DNA of 64,000 nt from Austropuccinia psidii (Eukaryota; Basidiomycota; Pucciniomycetes; Pucciniales; Sphaerophragmiaceae): the NCBI GenBank assembly GCA_023105745.1, contig JALGQZ010000007.1, positions 1,132,592-1,196,591 of the forward strand, given 5' to 3'. This document shows positions 22,653-33,411 of the stretch, one piece after another; position 1 is the stretch's first letter, and the number at the start of each line of letters is the position of its first letter. The position numbers and the translations under genes were made by a program. Below the pieces are notes generated by a model. That model searched no databases. It was not told the origin of the DNA and saw only the letters and a program-made list of their open reading frames with translations.

Positions 22653-23399
22653 TTGCAACAACCACTAATCAGGGGTAAGGTTATTATTACTTACACCCAC
22701 TCAAACACCCAAAACCAGCAAATCCACTGTGTGTATCAGAATTCAGCTTCATAAATCTACTTTTGCTGAAACATGCATACAGTCTGTCTCATCAATACAG
22801 CCTGTGAACTTTGTTACAGGCTGGAATTACCCAATACAGTTTGGATACACCACCCCCAAACTGTATGATCACTCAATACAAACAATACTCTTGTACAGAT
22901 CCTGTAAATCTGTACAGGACCTGTATTGGCCAGACTCAATTCAATAAACAAATCTTCTCATGAAAATTCTCTGTCTGGATCAGGGCTGGTGATTCTCACA
23001 TATACCAGCCCCTCTTTCTCCCCCTGGGGACTTCTTCCCCAGTTAATTAATTTAGTATATTTATTATTTTATAATTATTCTTATCCTTACTTTGGGTATT
23101 ATAGTTATTTGATTTTAAGTTAGTCTTTGCCTGTAAGGTATGAGTTGGGTGGCCATATCCTTATTAACCCTTCTCTTTCCATTCTGACAGGTTGAAACAG
23201 TGGACTTGGACTTGTTTGTGGTTGGCTCTTTTATTCTCACTCTTATTATTGTTTCTTATTTTCTTATATTCTTTTATTTAGTAATTCATCTCATCACACT
23301 CTTAAGTGTGTTCTTTCTTACCATATCCTGAGCCCTCCAAAAGTAAGTACCAGTTTACTGAGTGCCAGGCCCCCTTCACTTAGAAGAGCCCCTGTGACA
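22653..23399 (+). repeat. C 5' LTR
   Basis: It is 747 bp, starting TTGCAACAACCACTAATCAG (TGGTAACAACC in the 3' copy) and ending AGCCCCTGTGACA. It shows CTGTATTGG/AATACAG iterons at 22780-22930, and the end is shared with the D and E LTRs. Short frames at 22539-23123 are not genes. Confidence 0.85.
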
Positions 23400-24057
23400 T
23401 TAAATTAATTAACTCATATTTGCTTATTTCTTTTCATTAATTTATATTCATTTCTCTCATTCATTGATTATGACCCATTCATGATTTTGTGATTCTTTAA
23501 TGATAATGATTTTCTCTAATCAATTTTCATCTCACTCATTATCTTCATATGAAAATTGATTCATCTCATTTCGTAATCATTTCTGACCATCTCATTTCAC
23601 TTCATTTTTTATATCGAATCAAATTTTTCCTTCGTTTGTTTATTCAGGTCTTATAAGGAGTTATTGATTGGGTAATTGATTGTGAGTCATTTGGGTTATT
23701 GATTGAGCCATTAAGGCTTTTATTTGGATTGGACTGATTGACTTTTGAATTCCTCAAGATAACTGCTTTATCCCCAAGAATTGATTTTTGATTGATTAGG
23801 ATTCCTGAAGATATTGATTTGACTGATTGATTCCTCAAGACCTTGAATTGAAATTGAAGAAATTGATTGATTATTGAATTCTGCAAGATTATTGAGATTT
23901 GATTTGAATTGACTGTTGATATTGATTGATTGATTGATTGATTAAATTTGATTTCACCTCAAGATTCACCAAGAGCTCCATTGTGATTGATTTGGCCAAG
24001 CCTTGATCCCTTATCTAAAATAACATCAAATTATTCTTTTATTCTTAATAATTCCAG
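23400..24057 (+). other. C 5' leader, GATT-rich low complexity
   Basis: It starts TTAAATTAATTAACTCATA as in the other family-2 leaders, then becomes rich in ATTGATTGATT and CCTCAAGA. No gene is seen. Confidence 0.75.
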
Positions 24058-25380
24058 CCCAGCATAGCCCTCCAGCCAAGAACACTAGATCTCAAAGAAA
24101 TCCAGCTGTTTTCACTCCTACAGCAAGGGTTCCTCTTGACCACACACAATCAGTTCATCAACTGAGTGAAAAATTGGACAGAGGACCACCAATGGAAGGA
24201 GAAACACCCTCAAGAAGATCAAGATCTTTCTCTTGAATTTTGGGTGGCTACCCTGGCGTGACTGAAGGTGCAAGAGCAAGACTAGGGGAAGTTGAAGATG
24301 AAGAGGGGGAAGAGTCTGTGGAAGAGGAAGATTCTGGGGAAACTTAAGTGGAAGATGCTTTTGCAAATGCTCCAGAGGTGCCTCAGGGTTCTAATATAGC
24401 CCTTTCTAGTCAACCTCTTGCCTCTCAGACTGAACCAAGTCTCCCCAAGATGATGGATAAAATGACTCAATTAATGGGGCAGCTCACTCAAGCAGTTACC
24501 CCCAGGGACAATTCCAAAGCCTCTGTTTTCAAGACTCCATTCATGAAGGCACCTGATTCTTTTGATGGTACTCAAGCCCATAAATTGAGAGGATTTATCC
24601 AATCCTGTCAATTTATTTTCCATAATGATTCAGAAAATTTCTTCTCTGACAGGAAGAGAGTTCTTTACTCAACCTCCTTTCTTACTGGTAGAGCTTGCAA
24701 ATGGATGGAACCTACCTGTACAATATTTCCAACAAATACCCTTTCTATCTCCTCAATAATCGGCAGTTATTCAAAATCAAATTATTCACTCTGTTTGGTG
24801 ATCCCAATGAGGTTAGGAAAGCTGAACAGGAGTTGGAAAATTTGAGGATGAAGGAAAGTGGTCATTTATACATTTCTCATTTCAGAAGCTTAATTTCAAG
24901 AATTGGAGATTGGGGGGAAGGGCCTATATTCATGTTCACAGAAGAGGATTGAAATCAAGGTTATAGGATAAGCTGGATTCTCACCCCAGAACCTTTGACA
25001 CACTTCAACAACTCATGGATATCACCTTAGAACTAGATACTAGTTACCATGAGAGGCAGAAGGAAAAGGGTGGCAATAAAGAAAAGAAGCTTCCTGCTAC
25101 CGGATCCAATCCCTCTAGAACTCCTCAAGACTCATCTTCAAAGAGGCCTCACCATAAGAATAATAAGAAGGGGAAGCAATCTCAAGCCTCAAGAGAAAAA
25201 CTCCATTCTGCTCTGCTTAATAAGGACACTAAATTAATTGGTTCTGAAAAGGAGAGGAGAATTAAAGAAGGGTTGTGTACTTATTGTGGTGGAAAGCACC
25301 CAATTGAAAAATGCTTCAAGAGACCTCAGAACAAGCCTGGGTCATCAAGAGGCTTCCCTAGCAAGCAGGGAAAAGCCTGA
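24058..25380 (+). pseudogene. C gag (broken)
   Basis: It matches E and D gag: CAGCATAGCCCTCCAGCCA aligns with the MPVQHSPPA start, but the ATG is lost (ATT). The N-terminal part has stop codons, for example after SRRSRSFS at about 24236 and in the acidic stretch near 24345. The Gag domain is open at 24348-24845 (SFDGTQAHKLRGFIQSCQFIF), then frameshifts to 24695-24952 ([18 protein letters not shown]), has a stop near 24950, and continues at 25015-25380 with the knuckle [13 protein letters not shown]. It ends at TGA 25378-25380, preceded by the slippery heptamer. It cannot make Gag. Confidence 0.88.
25368..25374 (+). promoter_or_regulatory. -1 frameshift heptamer GGGAAAA (C)
   Basis: The zero frame reads CA-G GGA AAA GCC TGA, identical in layout to D and E. 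It is conserved although the surrounding gag is broken, which reflects descent rather than present function. Confidence 0.7.
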
Positions 25381-27930
25381 GTGGGGATCATGATGTTTTC
25401 AATGGTTCTCACTTATTTCCTTCAAGAGCAAAATTGTGCACTCTGAATAATAGTGTCAAGCAATCTATAAAATTTCTTCTTTTTTCTTCTGTCTCTGATA
25501 TTTTTTATAGTATTCTCATTGATTCTGGTGCTAAAAACTCTTTTATTGCAAAGAATTTTGTTCTCAAGTACTAATTGACTATGTTGGAGCTCCTTCAAAA
25601 GATTCCCCTTTTAATTCTGTATTCCAATGAATACCTTCCTTATTAATCAGCCATTATACCAAGTGGATAGCTGACTTGCCTTCCTTCCCAAGGTTTGAAT
25701 GGGACTTTTTTATCTAACATTCACCCAAGGGAGAAGAACTGATATTGGGCTATTATTTCCTCTACCATTTCAATCCCATTATTGATTGGAAAAATGGATT
25801 GATCACATATGATTCTAGTCATAAGGGTTCTAGTGGTATTAATTCGACTACTAGTAATGACTTGGCCACTTCTGTCAACAGTGTTGCTCTGGTTGGTGAA
25901 CTTAAGACACCTTCCCTTCCTTCATGAACTCTCAGTCATTACTTCAATCAAGAGACAAAGTCTTCAAAGAGATAAGAGATGTTGGAGAAGATGTTGCTAT
26001 ATCTTCACTTCATCTCTTTCAAGGGGATATGGACCTTCCTCCTTTATCTTTTCATGCCTCCCTGGAGGAGCAGTGGGATGAGGAGGAAGAGCCAGAAGAA
26101 ATTGAAGCTGTGCTGAAGGTAGTCCCTCCTACTTATCACCAATATTTGGATGTATTCTCCAAGGTGAAAGCAGAGAAACTTCCTCCACACCAAGTCTGTG
26201 ATCATCATATTGAACTGGAGAGTCATCTACATCTGGTTGGTGTTATCTACTCATTATCAAATCAAGATTCAGAAACGCTACAGGCCTACATTTCAGAGAA
26301 TGAAGGGAAATATTTCATAAGACCAGGCTCCTCTTCAACAGGGGCACCTTTCCTTGTTGTTAAGAAAAAAGATGGAGGTCTTCATTTGTGTGTTGAATAC
26401 CGCAAACTTAATGCTGTCACTAAGAAGAACAGGTATCCTGTTCCTCTTATGAACCAGCTTCTTATTGTATTCAATGATTCCACTATCTTCTCCAAGATAG
26501 CTATGCATGGTTCATATAATCTCCTGAGAATCAAAGAGGGGTACAAGCACTTAACTGCCTTTGGAGCCAAATATGATAGTTATGAGTATTTGGTTATGCC
26601 ATTTGGCCTGACCAATGCTCCACCTTCTTTCCAAAATGTTGTGGATGATATATTTGCAGGTTTTCTGGATATTTTTTCTGTAGTTTATCTGGATTACATT
26701 GTGGTGTTTTTCAGTTCTGAGGAGGAAAATGTCAAAAATTTGGCCTCTGTCCTCCAAATACTGAGGGACAATAATTTATTTGCAAAAGCCTCAAAGTGTG
26801 TATTACACGCCTCAAGTGTGGAATACTTGGGCTTTGTTGTTTGAAGTGATGGCCTCAAGATGGATTCTTCAAAGGTTCAGCAAATCCTCAATTGGCCTCA
26901 GCCCAGGAACATCAAAGCTCTTCAATCCTTTCTTGGCTTTGCCAATTACTATTGGCGTTTCATTAGAGCTTACTGCTCTCACTTCCCTCCTCAAAAAAGA
27001 ATATCCTTTTATCTTCAATGAGGAAGCTCTTAGCCAGTTTCAGATACTCAAAGAAGCATTCACCACTGCCCCTATTCTTGCACAATTCAATCCTTCTCTA
27101 CCAACTATTGTACAGACTGGTGCTTCTGATTATGCCTTGGGTGCTGTACTGAGTCAGGTGAATGACTCAGGAAAGCATCCCATTGCATGTGATAGTTGAA
27201 ATTCTCTCCCAGCTGAACTCAACTATTAAATTCATGACATGGAACTCCTTGGTGTAGTTTGGGCTCTCAAGTGCTGGAGAGCATTTCTTCTTTCTCTATC
27301 AAATCCTTTTGAGGTCTTGACAGACCACTCTTCTCTTCAGTATTTTATGTCTTCCAAAGTTCTTACTTGTTGTAAGGCTGATTGGGCTGAATTTATTTCT
27401 GAGTTTCATTTCACTATCACTCACCACCCAGGCAGGCTGGCCACTTGACCAGATGCTTTGTCACATTGGAACAACATGTACCCAGAGAGGGGGGTGGACT
27501 TCATCAGAAATAATCATCAGAATTTTCATCAAGTAATCAAGCAAGATGGAACTCAAGAGTCAAGATTCTTCTCAATAAAAGCGGAAATATTCTCACATCT
27601 AGTTGACAAGATTCAAAAAGAAGTATGGCAAGACAAAGACTATAAAGAAATACTCAAGAAACTAGCAAGAGGTGAATCAGCTACAGATTATTTTCTTGAA
27701 CCTCAAGCCAAGTTCTTATTATTCAAAGATAGAGTGTTAATCCCAAGAAATGAAGAAATACAACTCAAATTTCTTCAAAAGCATCATGACTCACCATTGG
27801 CTGGCCATCATGGCCAGGAGAAGACCCTCAAGCTCATCAAGAGGGATTTTTATTGGGCTGGCCCAAATAAATTCATTAAGGACTCTGTGTCCTCATGTCA
27901 GCAATGCTCAAGAAACAAGAACACTCACCA
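25375..27930 (+). pseudogene. C pol, N-terminal part: protease, RT, RNase H, integrase start
   Basis: It matches D pol but is broken in many places. The protease is LIDSGAKNSFIAKNF near 25515, with stops soon after. The RT is spread over 25924-26844 (VVYLDYIVVF near 26680, where the usual YLDD motif has become YLDY) and 26780-27199 in another frame. RNase H is at about 27110-27448 ([14 protein letters not shown] in place of ETDASDYA) and the integrase zinc domain at 27458-27930 ([26 protein letters not shown]). B interrupts the sequence right after Thr-His-His. Stops, frameshifts and loss of catalytic aspartates make it inactive. Confidence 0.9.
27926..27930. repeat. Target-site duplication of B, left copy (CACCA)
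   Basis: The right copy at 48085-48089 is CACCT, one mismatch. Removing B restores the integrase reading His-His-(Leu/Lys)-Lys-Phe-Gly as in D. Confidence 0.8.
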
Positions 27931-29143
27931 TGTGAGCCTTAGAGGTAATTTCATATACCCAAAAGACCACAAATACAAAAATAACATTTTAATATATATA
28001 AAATAAATTTATTTATATTATTAAAATAAAAATCAAAATATAAATATAAAATTATATTAAGAATAAAAAATTAATTACAATTTAAAAATAAAAAATACAT
28101 TAAAATTTTGTAAGTATAAAATTACATTTATACTTGGAAAAATTAAGTAAAAATGAAATTTTAACAAAATTGTGAAAAATTAAATAAATTTGGAAAAAAG
28201 TTAAATAAAAATTATTATAACTTTTTATCCAATAAAGAAACACATAAAAATTATTTCACCATTGGATTCCTCATAAAAAATCAGGTGGGGTCACCTCTGA
28301 GTGAAATTCTTGTAACTCAACTCTAAATAAGCTTAAATTAAGTTTTTAGTATTTTCAATACAAAAGTTGAAAATCCTCAAAACCTTAATTTAATTCACAC
28401 CACATGTGGTGTTAACCATCAATTTTTGTGTTAAAATTGAGGTGTTGTGTTTAGTTTAGAAGTTATGAGGAATTGAAGTATTTTCAATTGAATTCAATTG
28501 AAATGTCAAAATGTGCACGTGTATTACATAAGTGAACTTTGATTTACATATGAGGTGTCAATTATTACTGTATTGTACTGTACAATTGAATTGAATTACA
28601 TATGTAAATTATAAGTATAATACATGATGAGGAATTAAAGGAAAAATAAATTGGAAAGATTAAATTTGGGGGGGAAAAGGAACTCCAGCTCTAAGGGGGA
28701 GCTAGACCCCCAAAATCCTTGCTGACAGGCGTGGGATGTCAAAATTCACGCAAAAGTTCATCACTTTTGGCCTGGAATTGAGTTACAGGGTCTGTGGACT
28801 CAATTGATGATGAGGTTTTGATATCAACTGGGGTAGTTTTAGCTGTTGCCAAGAGGGTAAAACTACCCTTAATATAAAACAACCATAATAAAAACAGTTT
28901 TAACTGGTTTCTACGCCTCTTACACACATTCTGACGTGTTTTGAAGGCTCTAGACCTGGTATTGCTATAGTAATAGCTGATTTAAGGGTCTAAAATGGCT
29001 AAAAATGGCTAAAAATGGCTTAAACCAGTCCTTTTTGGTCTAAACCAGGGTTCAATGATGCCATAATTGGCTTTTCTGTTGTCAGACTGTTTTTCACGAC
29101 TGACAAGAGTAAAATTTACTTTTGGAGTAAGAGAATTGATGGC

Positions 29144-29151
29144 TATAAAAG
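29144..29151 (+). promoter_or_regulatory. TATA box of the B LTR
   Basis: GGCTATAAAAGAATG is a canonical TATA box in the last third of the LTR. It would place transcription start near 29175, which is consistent with an R-U5 of about 590 bp. The right LTR repeats it at about 47463. Confidence 0.6.
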
Positions 29152-29726
29152 AATGTCTTCTTTGCCCCACTTTTCTCTTCATGTTAGAATCTTTTCCTTT
29201 TATTAATTAGTTTAAAACTGTTAAACCAATCAATCAAAGATTCCAACCACCACTTTTAAATCATTTTAATCCTTTTAACCACGTGAAAAAATCATTATAA
29301 TCATTTTTTGTAACTCTTATAATCATTTTTACCTCTGAACCACCCCAAAAGTGAATTAAAGCATCTTTCATCACTGTAAACTTTGTCACTTTGTTTCCAA
29401 ATTCACTCTGGTCACTTTTGGGCGTGTTTTCTCTTTAATATTCTTTTTAAAGACTTTGTTCTTTGTTAATTGCTTGCAGTTCTTTGCTCAATTAATTCCA
29501 ATTGAAATTGCTCTTGAAGAAATTTCTTTTGTAGCCTTAAAATATCTCTTGTAGAGTATTTTTTGGATAAATCTTTATTGTTGGTAAAACAATAAATTTT
29601 TATATTATTGTTTTATACTAATAAAGTTATAAACAATAAAATTGGCGTGTTTTCTCTTAAAAATAATATTTCATATTATTTTTAAACTGAATTTTACCTT
29701 ATACAAATTTTGAGGACAGGAAAAGT

Positions 29727-29746
29727 ACTTGATTTTTAATCAAAGT
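29727..29746 (+). other. Hairpin near the 3' end of the B LTR
   Basis: ACTTGATT pairs with AATCAAAGT around a 3-nt loop with one bulged base. It lies where A has its CTCTTGATA stem: both follow GAGGACAG and AGTAC and precede TTTCATA. Confidence 0.55.
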
Positions 29747-29765
29747 TTCATATCCACACCTTACA

Positions 29766-29784
29766 TTTGGGGGCCCAGCCGTGA
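29766..29784 (+). promoter_or_regulatory. Primer-binding-site-like leader start (B)
   Basis: TTTGGGGGCCCAGCCGTGA differs from A at only two positions. The tRNA was not identified. Confidence 0.55.
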
Positions 29785-29993
29785 TATTTTACCTGTGACA
29801 TATTTTTTTTACTCTTTTTAAATCTTTTTTCTTATATTGAAAAATTTGAAAACATATAAAAAATACTTATAATTCAAAAAATCCATAAAAAATAACTTTT
29901 TTTTTTCATATTATAAGTGAGGCTTATATTTTTATTTCTTTTTTGAAATAACCTTTTTTTTACTTAATTAATTGGCTTTTTCATTAATTTTAG

Positions 29994-30904
29994 TGTCTGA
30001 CAACGTGGTAAGACAAGAAAACATTGAAACAGCCTCAACAGTAACTAGCATTATCCCTGCCAGTACTGTTAATTCTGATCATAATAGTACTGTTATTGTG
30101 ACTCAAAATAACCAACCTGAACCAATATCTTCTGAATCAATTAACTTGGACATAAGTAATACTCTTCAGAAGGCTAAGAATTTGGCCAATAGTAAGTTTT
30201 TGACGTAAAAAACTATTTTAAGCCTTTTTTAACCATAATTATGCCTTCAACCAGATCAGGAGCCAGCTACAACCCCTCAAGCAGCTCCCAAAAAGGTAAT
30301 AGACGTGATTATGGCAGAGGCCAATCAGGTACAGAAGGAAAAGGGTCAGTTGATGACTTCCAAACAACTAAAATGGGTCATTCTGAAGCTGATAATACCA
30401 TTTTACCTTCAAAAAGAGCTGACACCGCCACAACAAGCCTCTGTGGACATATACAAAGCCAGCCACAGTGCATACAACAATGCACTCCAATTCAAGGAGT
30501 ACCAGATCCTTGCAGACCTGTGGAAGAATTGCATGAATTCTTACCTGACAGTAAGAAAATTCTTGGGCCATCCCAACACTTGCAAATTGCTCAATGGATG
30601 GCATCCATTGATGGAGAAGAAAAACATGATGCTTTTGACACTGGAATGGAGGAAAAACAACCCTCCACCACCCAAACCAGTGCCAAAAACAGCCCCAGTG
30701 GCCAGCAGCAGCAATTCCAACGTGAAAAGGCAGCCACAAGCTCCAAACAAGGGCAAAGGGAAGGCACCAGCCCCAAAACCTTACAGCCAGGGCTACAGAA
30801 TCCCAAAGATTCAGCAGGATGCCATGGAAAATGTATTTCAGATGGCCAGAACCATGATGGAATTACAGAAGAAGGAGGAAGCCAGATTAAGGTTCCAGAA
30901 ATGA
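29994..30904 (+). CDS. Element B ORF1: spliced accessory protein overlapping gag
   Basis: Predicted exons are 29994-30191 and 30255-30904, about 282 residues. The acceptor ATTTTAG|TG at 29994 is followed by TCT GAC AAC, the intron 30192-30254 has donor ATA|GTAAGT and acceptor CAACCAG, and the phases match those of A exactly. The N-terminal exon is Thr/Ser/Asn rich; then come QQASVDIYK, NSYLTVRKFLG...LLNGWHPL, a Pro/Lys linker and the C-terminal AMENVFQMARTMMELQKKEE, each aligning with A. The frame is +1 to gag and ends at TGA 30902-30904, only 12 bp before D, so D did not break it. The gag frame over the same bases is also open. The function is unknown and the upstream start is unresolved. 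Confidence 0.65.
30192..30254 (+). other. Predicted switch intron of B, containing the gag-pol ATG
   Basis: This 63-bp intron has the consensus donor GTAAGT. The gag-pol ATG at 30241 lies 14 nt from its 3' end, as in A. Splicing makes AAT-CAG-GAG in the ORF1 frame. Confidence 0.62.
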
Positions 30905-30916
30905 TTTCTGACATAT
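30241..30916 (+). pseudogene. B gag-pol, N-terminal fragment (cut by D)
   Basis: It starts at ATG with the Thr-Arg-Ser-Gly motif shared with A. The fragment encodes the low-complexity Ser/Gln/Lys N-terminus that overlaps ORF1. D interrupts it after codon 225, and the host frame continues at 40980. As it stands, a short run of D-derived codons follows before a stop at 30999. Confidence 0.9.
30912..30916. repeat. Target-site duplication of D, left copy (CATAT)
   Basis: It is repeated exactly at 40975-40979. Removing D plus one copy restores the B gag-pol frame. Confidence 0.94.
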
Positions 30917-32610
30917 TGTCACAGGGGCTCTTGGAAGAAGAGGGCCTGGCACTCAGGAATCAAGAACTCACTTGGAGGGCTCCAAAGATAAAAGAATAAT
31001 AAGAATGAATTTCTTTAAGAAAGAATAGAGGGGAAAACAAGTATGCCAAAAGATGAGATAAGAAAAAGATGAAGCCAATGACCAAAGATAATAAAGAAGC
31101 CAAGAGCCAAGAAGCCAACCAAGTGAATCCTTAATTCACTGTTTCAACCTGCCAGAAAAGGAAATGGAATTAGTATAAGGATATGACCACCAATATCCAC
31201 TGGACAGGCGAGGAAATAAAAGAAAAGGGTGCTGAATGACTGACTTAAGATTATCAGTATTAACTTTAATAATGTAAAAGAAAATAAGGATAAAAATAAA
31301 TCCACTATATTAATTAACTGGGGAAAAAGTCCCCAGGTGCTGAAAGGTGGCCAGTATATGTGAAAAGCTGGAAGGTTGATCCTGGAAGGTGGATCAATGA
31401 CTGTATTGTCTGAATCGGGAAATACAGTTCTGGCCATCTTGAAATTTGAACTGTGTGATGGAATTCACACAGTGGAATAAGAAATGGCCCAATTGGGCCA
31501 AGGCCATACAGGTTGATTGAATAAGGCCTGTACGGATGAATTGGGTTGTCCAAGGAGTATTGAATACTTGATGTCTTGACAACTGATTGAATTATGTAAT
31601 ACCTCTTGCGAATTGACCTTAGAATAATCCTGAATGAATTGTACCAACCCAACTCCTGCAGATACAGGTGGTTGGGATCCTTGAATGATCTTCTGAATTA
31701 CCGCCATGGATTGCCAGACTGATAAGCTGAAAAGTCCTCCTTTGAAAATGGGCGTTGGAATTATGGACCTTGAAATGGAAAGGTGGAATTGGGTCCTGAA
31801 AACGTCACCATTGGATTGCTGAGTAAAAATGGTGCATAATGGTATATAATACCATATATGCACTACACCTGCAATCTTGAGTACGGAGTGCATGAAGGAA
31901 AGGAAAGAATTCCCCTTAAGTTGAGGGAAATGCTTGTTGAGATGATTTGGTGGCCTCTGGTGGTTGCCAGAGGCCATGACGGTGAAGTTGGTCTATGGTG
32001 GTCCAGGGCCAAAAATGGGTCCTATGGGATTTATGGCCAAAAATGGATCCAAGGTGTTTTTGGTCCAATTTGGGTCCAAGGGATTGGTGGCCAAAAATGG
32101 CTCAGGTGGGCCCAATTGTGGTTTGGGACCCACCTGGCCTTGGGGGCTAGGTGGCTGCCCCCTTTGGCCCCTTTTGGCCTCATTGGATTAGGCCAAAAGG
32201 GGCCTAACCCGCCTATGGACCGCGGACCGTAGAAGCCGTGGGGGGCCTAAATGGCCCAAAAAGGCCATTTAGGCCAAAACCGACATAATGAAAGGGGTGG
32301 CCAGGAAACCAAGGAAGGTGGCCATGGGGCCTGGAAGCCCCTGGAAGACAAAGGGACCCCCCAGGCCCAAAAACAGTGATGGAGGCCTGGGGGTTGGTGA
32401 GGTGGAAATTGGCCAAGAGGGCCAATGACGCAGGATATGGCCTGAGGCCATAAGTGGCCAATGGAATGGGTTATGGAATAAGAGCCATGGAACACCCAAA
32501 AGGGGTCAATTGGCCATAAATGATATGACGTGGCCAATTGGCCCCAACTTGGCTCCAGGTTGGATTGCCGCCGCCATCAAGGAGGAGGGTCAAAATACGT
32601 GGTTGTGACA
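30917..32610 (-). repeat. D 3' LTR
   Basis: On the plus strand it runs TGTCACAGGGGCTCTTGG to GTGGTTGTGACA. The half near 31960-32580 is unusually GC-rich for the window (GGCC, GGGCC runs). A TATA-like TATATAATACC element lies at about 31841-31853. The short frames inside are not genes. Confidence 0.93.
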
Positions 32611-33411
32611 GTACCCCCCTACCTTGAATGGTGAGCTCCTGAGCACCAAGATAAGGTAGAGGCCTGTTGAGGCTAATGAGACGGATTTGACGTAAGGATT
32701 CCAGAGGCATTGAATCTTGAAAAGAAGAATTGAACTGATAAGCTTGTTGGCATATGAATTGAGGTTGACTTGGTCTTCTCTTGACATTTGGCTTTGACAA
32801 AGTTGAAGACATGATTTGACGTAAAGATTTTGGCGTTAAAGAGTTATAAGAAAAGAAATTTTGAAAGAATATAAAGAGTAAAAGAGAAAAGGAAACAGAT
32901 ATAAAGAGAGAAACAGAAAAAATAAAGAAAATGAAATTTGAGGAGGAGTCCAATCTTCATCACGGATTACGACAATTGATTTTGAAAGTGGCCAAGGACC
33001 TGGAGAAAAGAATTTGATGCCAGGTGCTCACAGAGTGGCCAAGGTGATGTTTTGACAGATTGTAGACCCCTCAGGGAAGTGCACACCAGGAGAGGAACTT
33101 ACTTTTAGTAGTTGCCACTCGCGCCAGTGCCATAAATAAGAAAGCTCTTGATAAATGAATGTGTTGAAAGAATAAAGTCTTGGGAAGGAGAATAAAAAAG
33201 GAATGGTCCATTTTTCCCAAGTGTAAATGGCCATAAATTTGGAATTCGGATGTTGAAAGCCGGGCCAAAAGGTCTGTGTCCAAATTGAAAAGTGCTCACA
33301 GAGTGGCCAAGGTGATGCTTACAACAAGAAGAGTAGAATACCCCTAAAGGTGCATACCAGGAGTGGGGCTTACTTTTGGTAATTCCTCTCCCCACCAAGC
33401 ACCATAAAAAT
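32611..33411 (-). other. D 3' noncoding region: polypurine tract, pyrimidine tract, two cassettes
   Basis: In sense, after the pol stop come cassette 1 (33410 to about 33280, TTTATGGTGCTTGG...AAAGTAAGCC), cassette 2 (33135 to about 33015, AAAAGTAAGTTCC), a pyrimidine tract (32945-32838) and the polypurine tract AAGGTAGGGGGG (about 32611-32625) next to the LTR. The order equals that of C and E. No gene is present. Confidence 0.75.

Larger units (their letters stand above)
22653..27930 (+). mobile_element. Element C, left part (decayed family-2 Ty3/gypsy)
   Basis: It consists of 5' LTR, leader, broken gag and broken pol, cut in the integrase by B at 27931 and continuing at 48085 with pol C-terminus, an antisense gene and the 3' LTR (to 54264). 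Its two outer flanks do not share a target duplication (TCTTA before, TGTGG after), so the two ends may come from different insertions or a later rearrangement. Confidence 0.8.
27931..29765 (+). repeat. B 5' LTR
   Basis: It runs TGTGAGCCTTAGAGG to CCACACCTTACA. It holds a direct triplet of AAAATGGCT near 28992, a TATA box at 29144-29151 and a terminal hairpin at 29727-29746. M (63016 on) and L (about 61255-61700) are minus-strand relatives. No gene is present. Confidence 0.95.

Noticed and set aside
28739..28927. 62-codon minus-strand frame in the B LTR (also 47058-47246)
   Set aside because: Same reason: LTR-internal and repeated with the LTR.
27931..30192. CRISPR-like array or phage-type repeats
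   Set aside because: The repeats are LTRs, short tandem motifs or low complexity; there is no regular spacer pattern, and the locus is eukaryotic.
31144..32953. Many GC-rich open frames in the D LTR on both strands
   Set aside because: They come from Gly/Pro-coding GGCC-rich LTR sequence, occur in both LTRs and carry no domain. The sequence is regulatory or structural.
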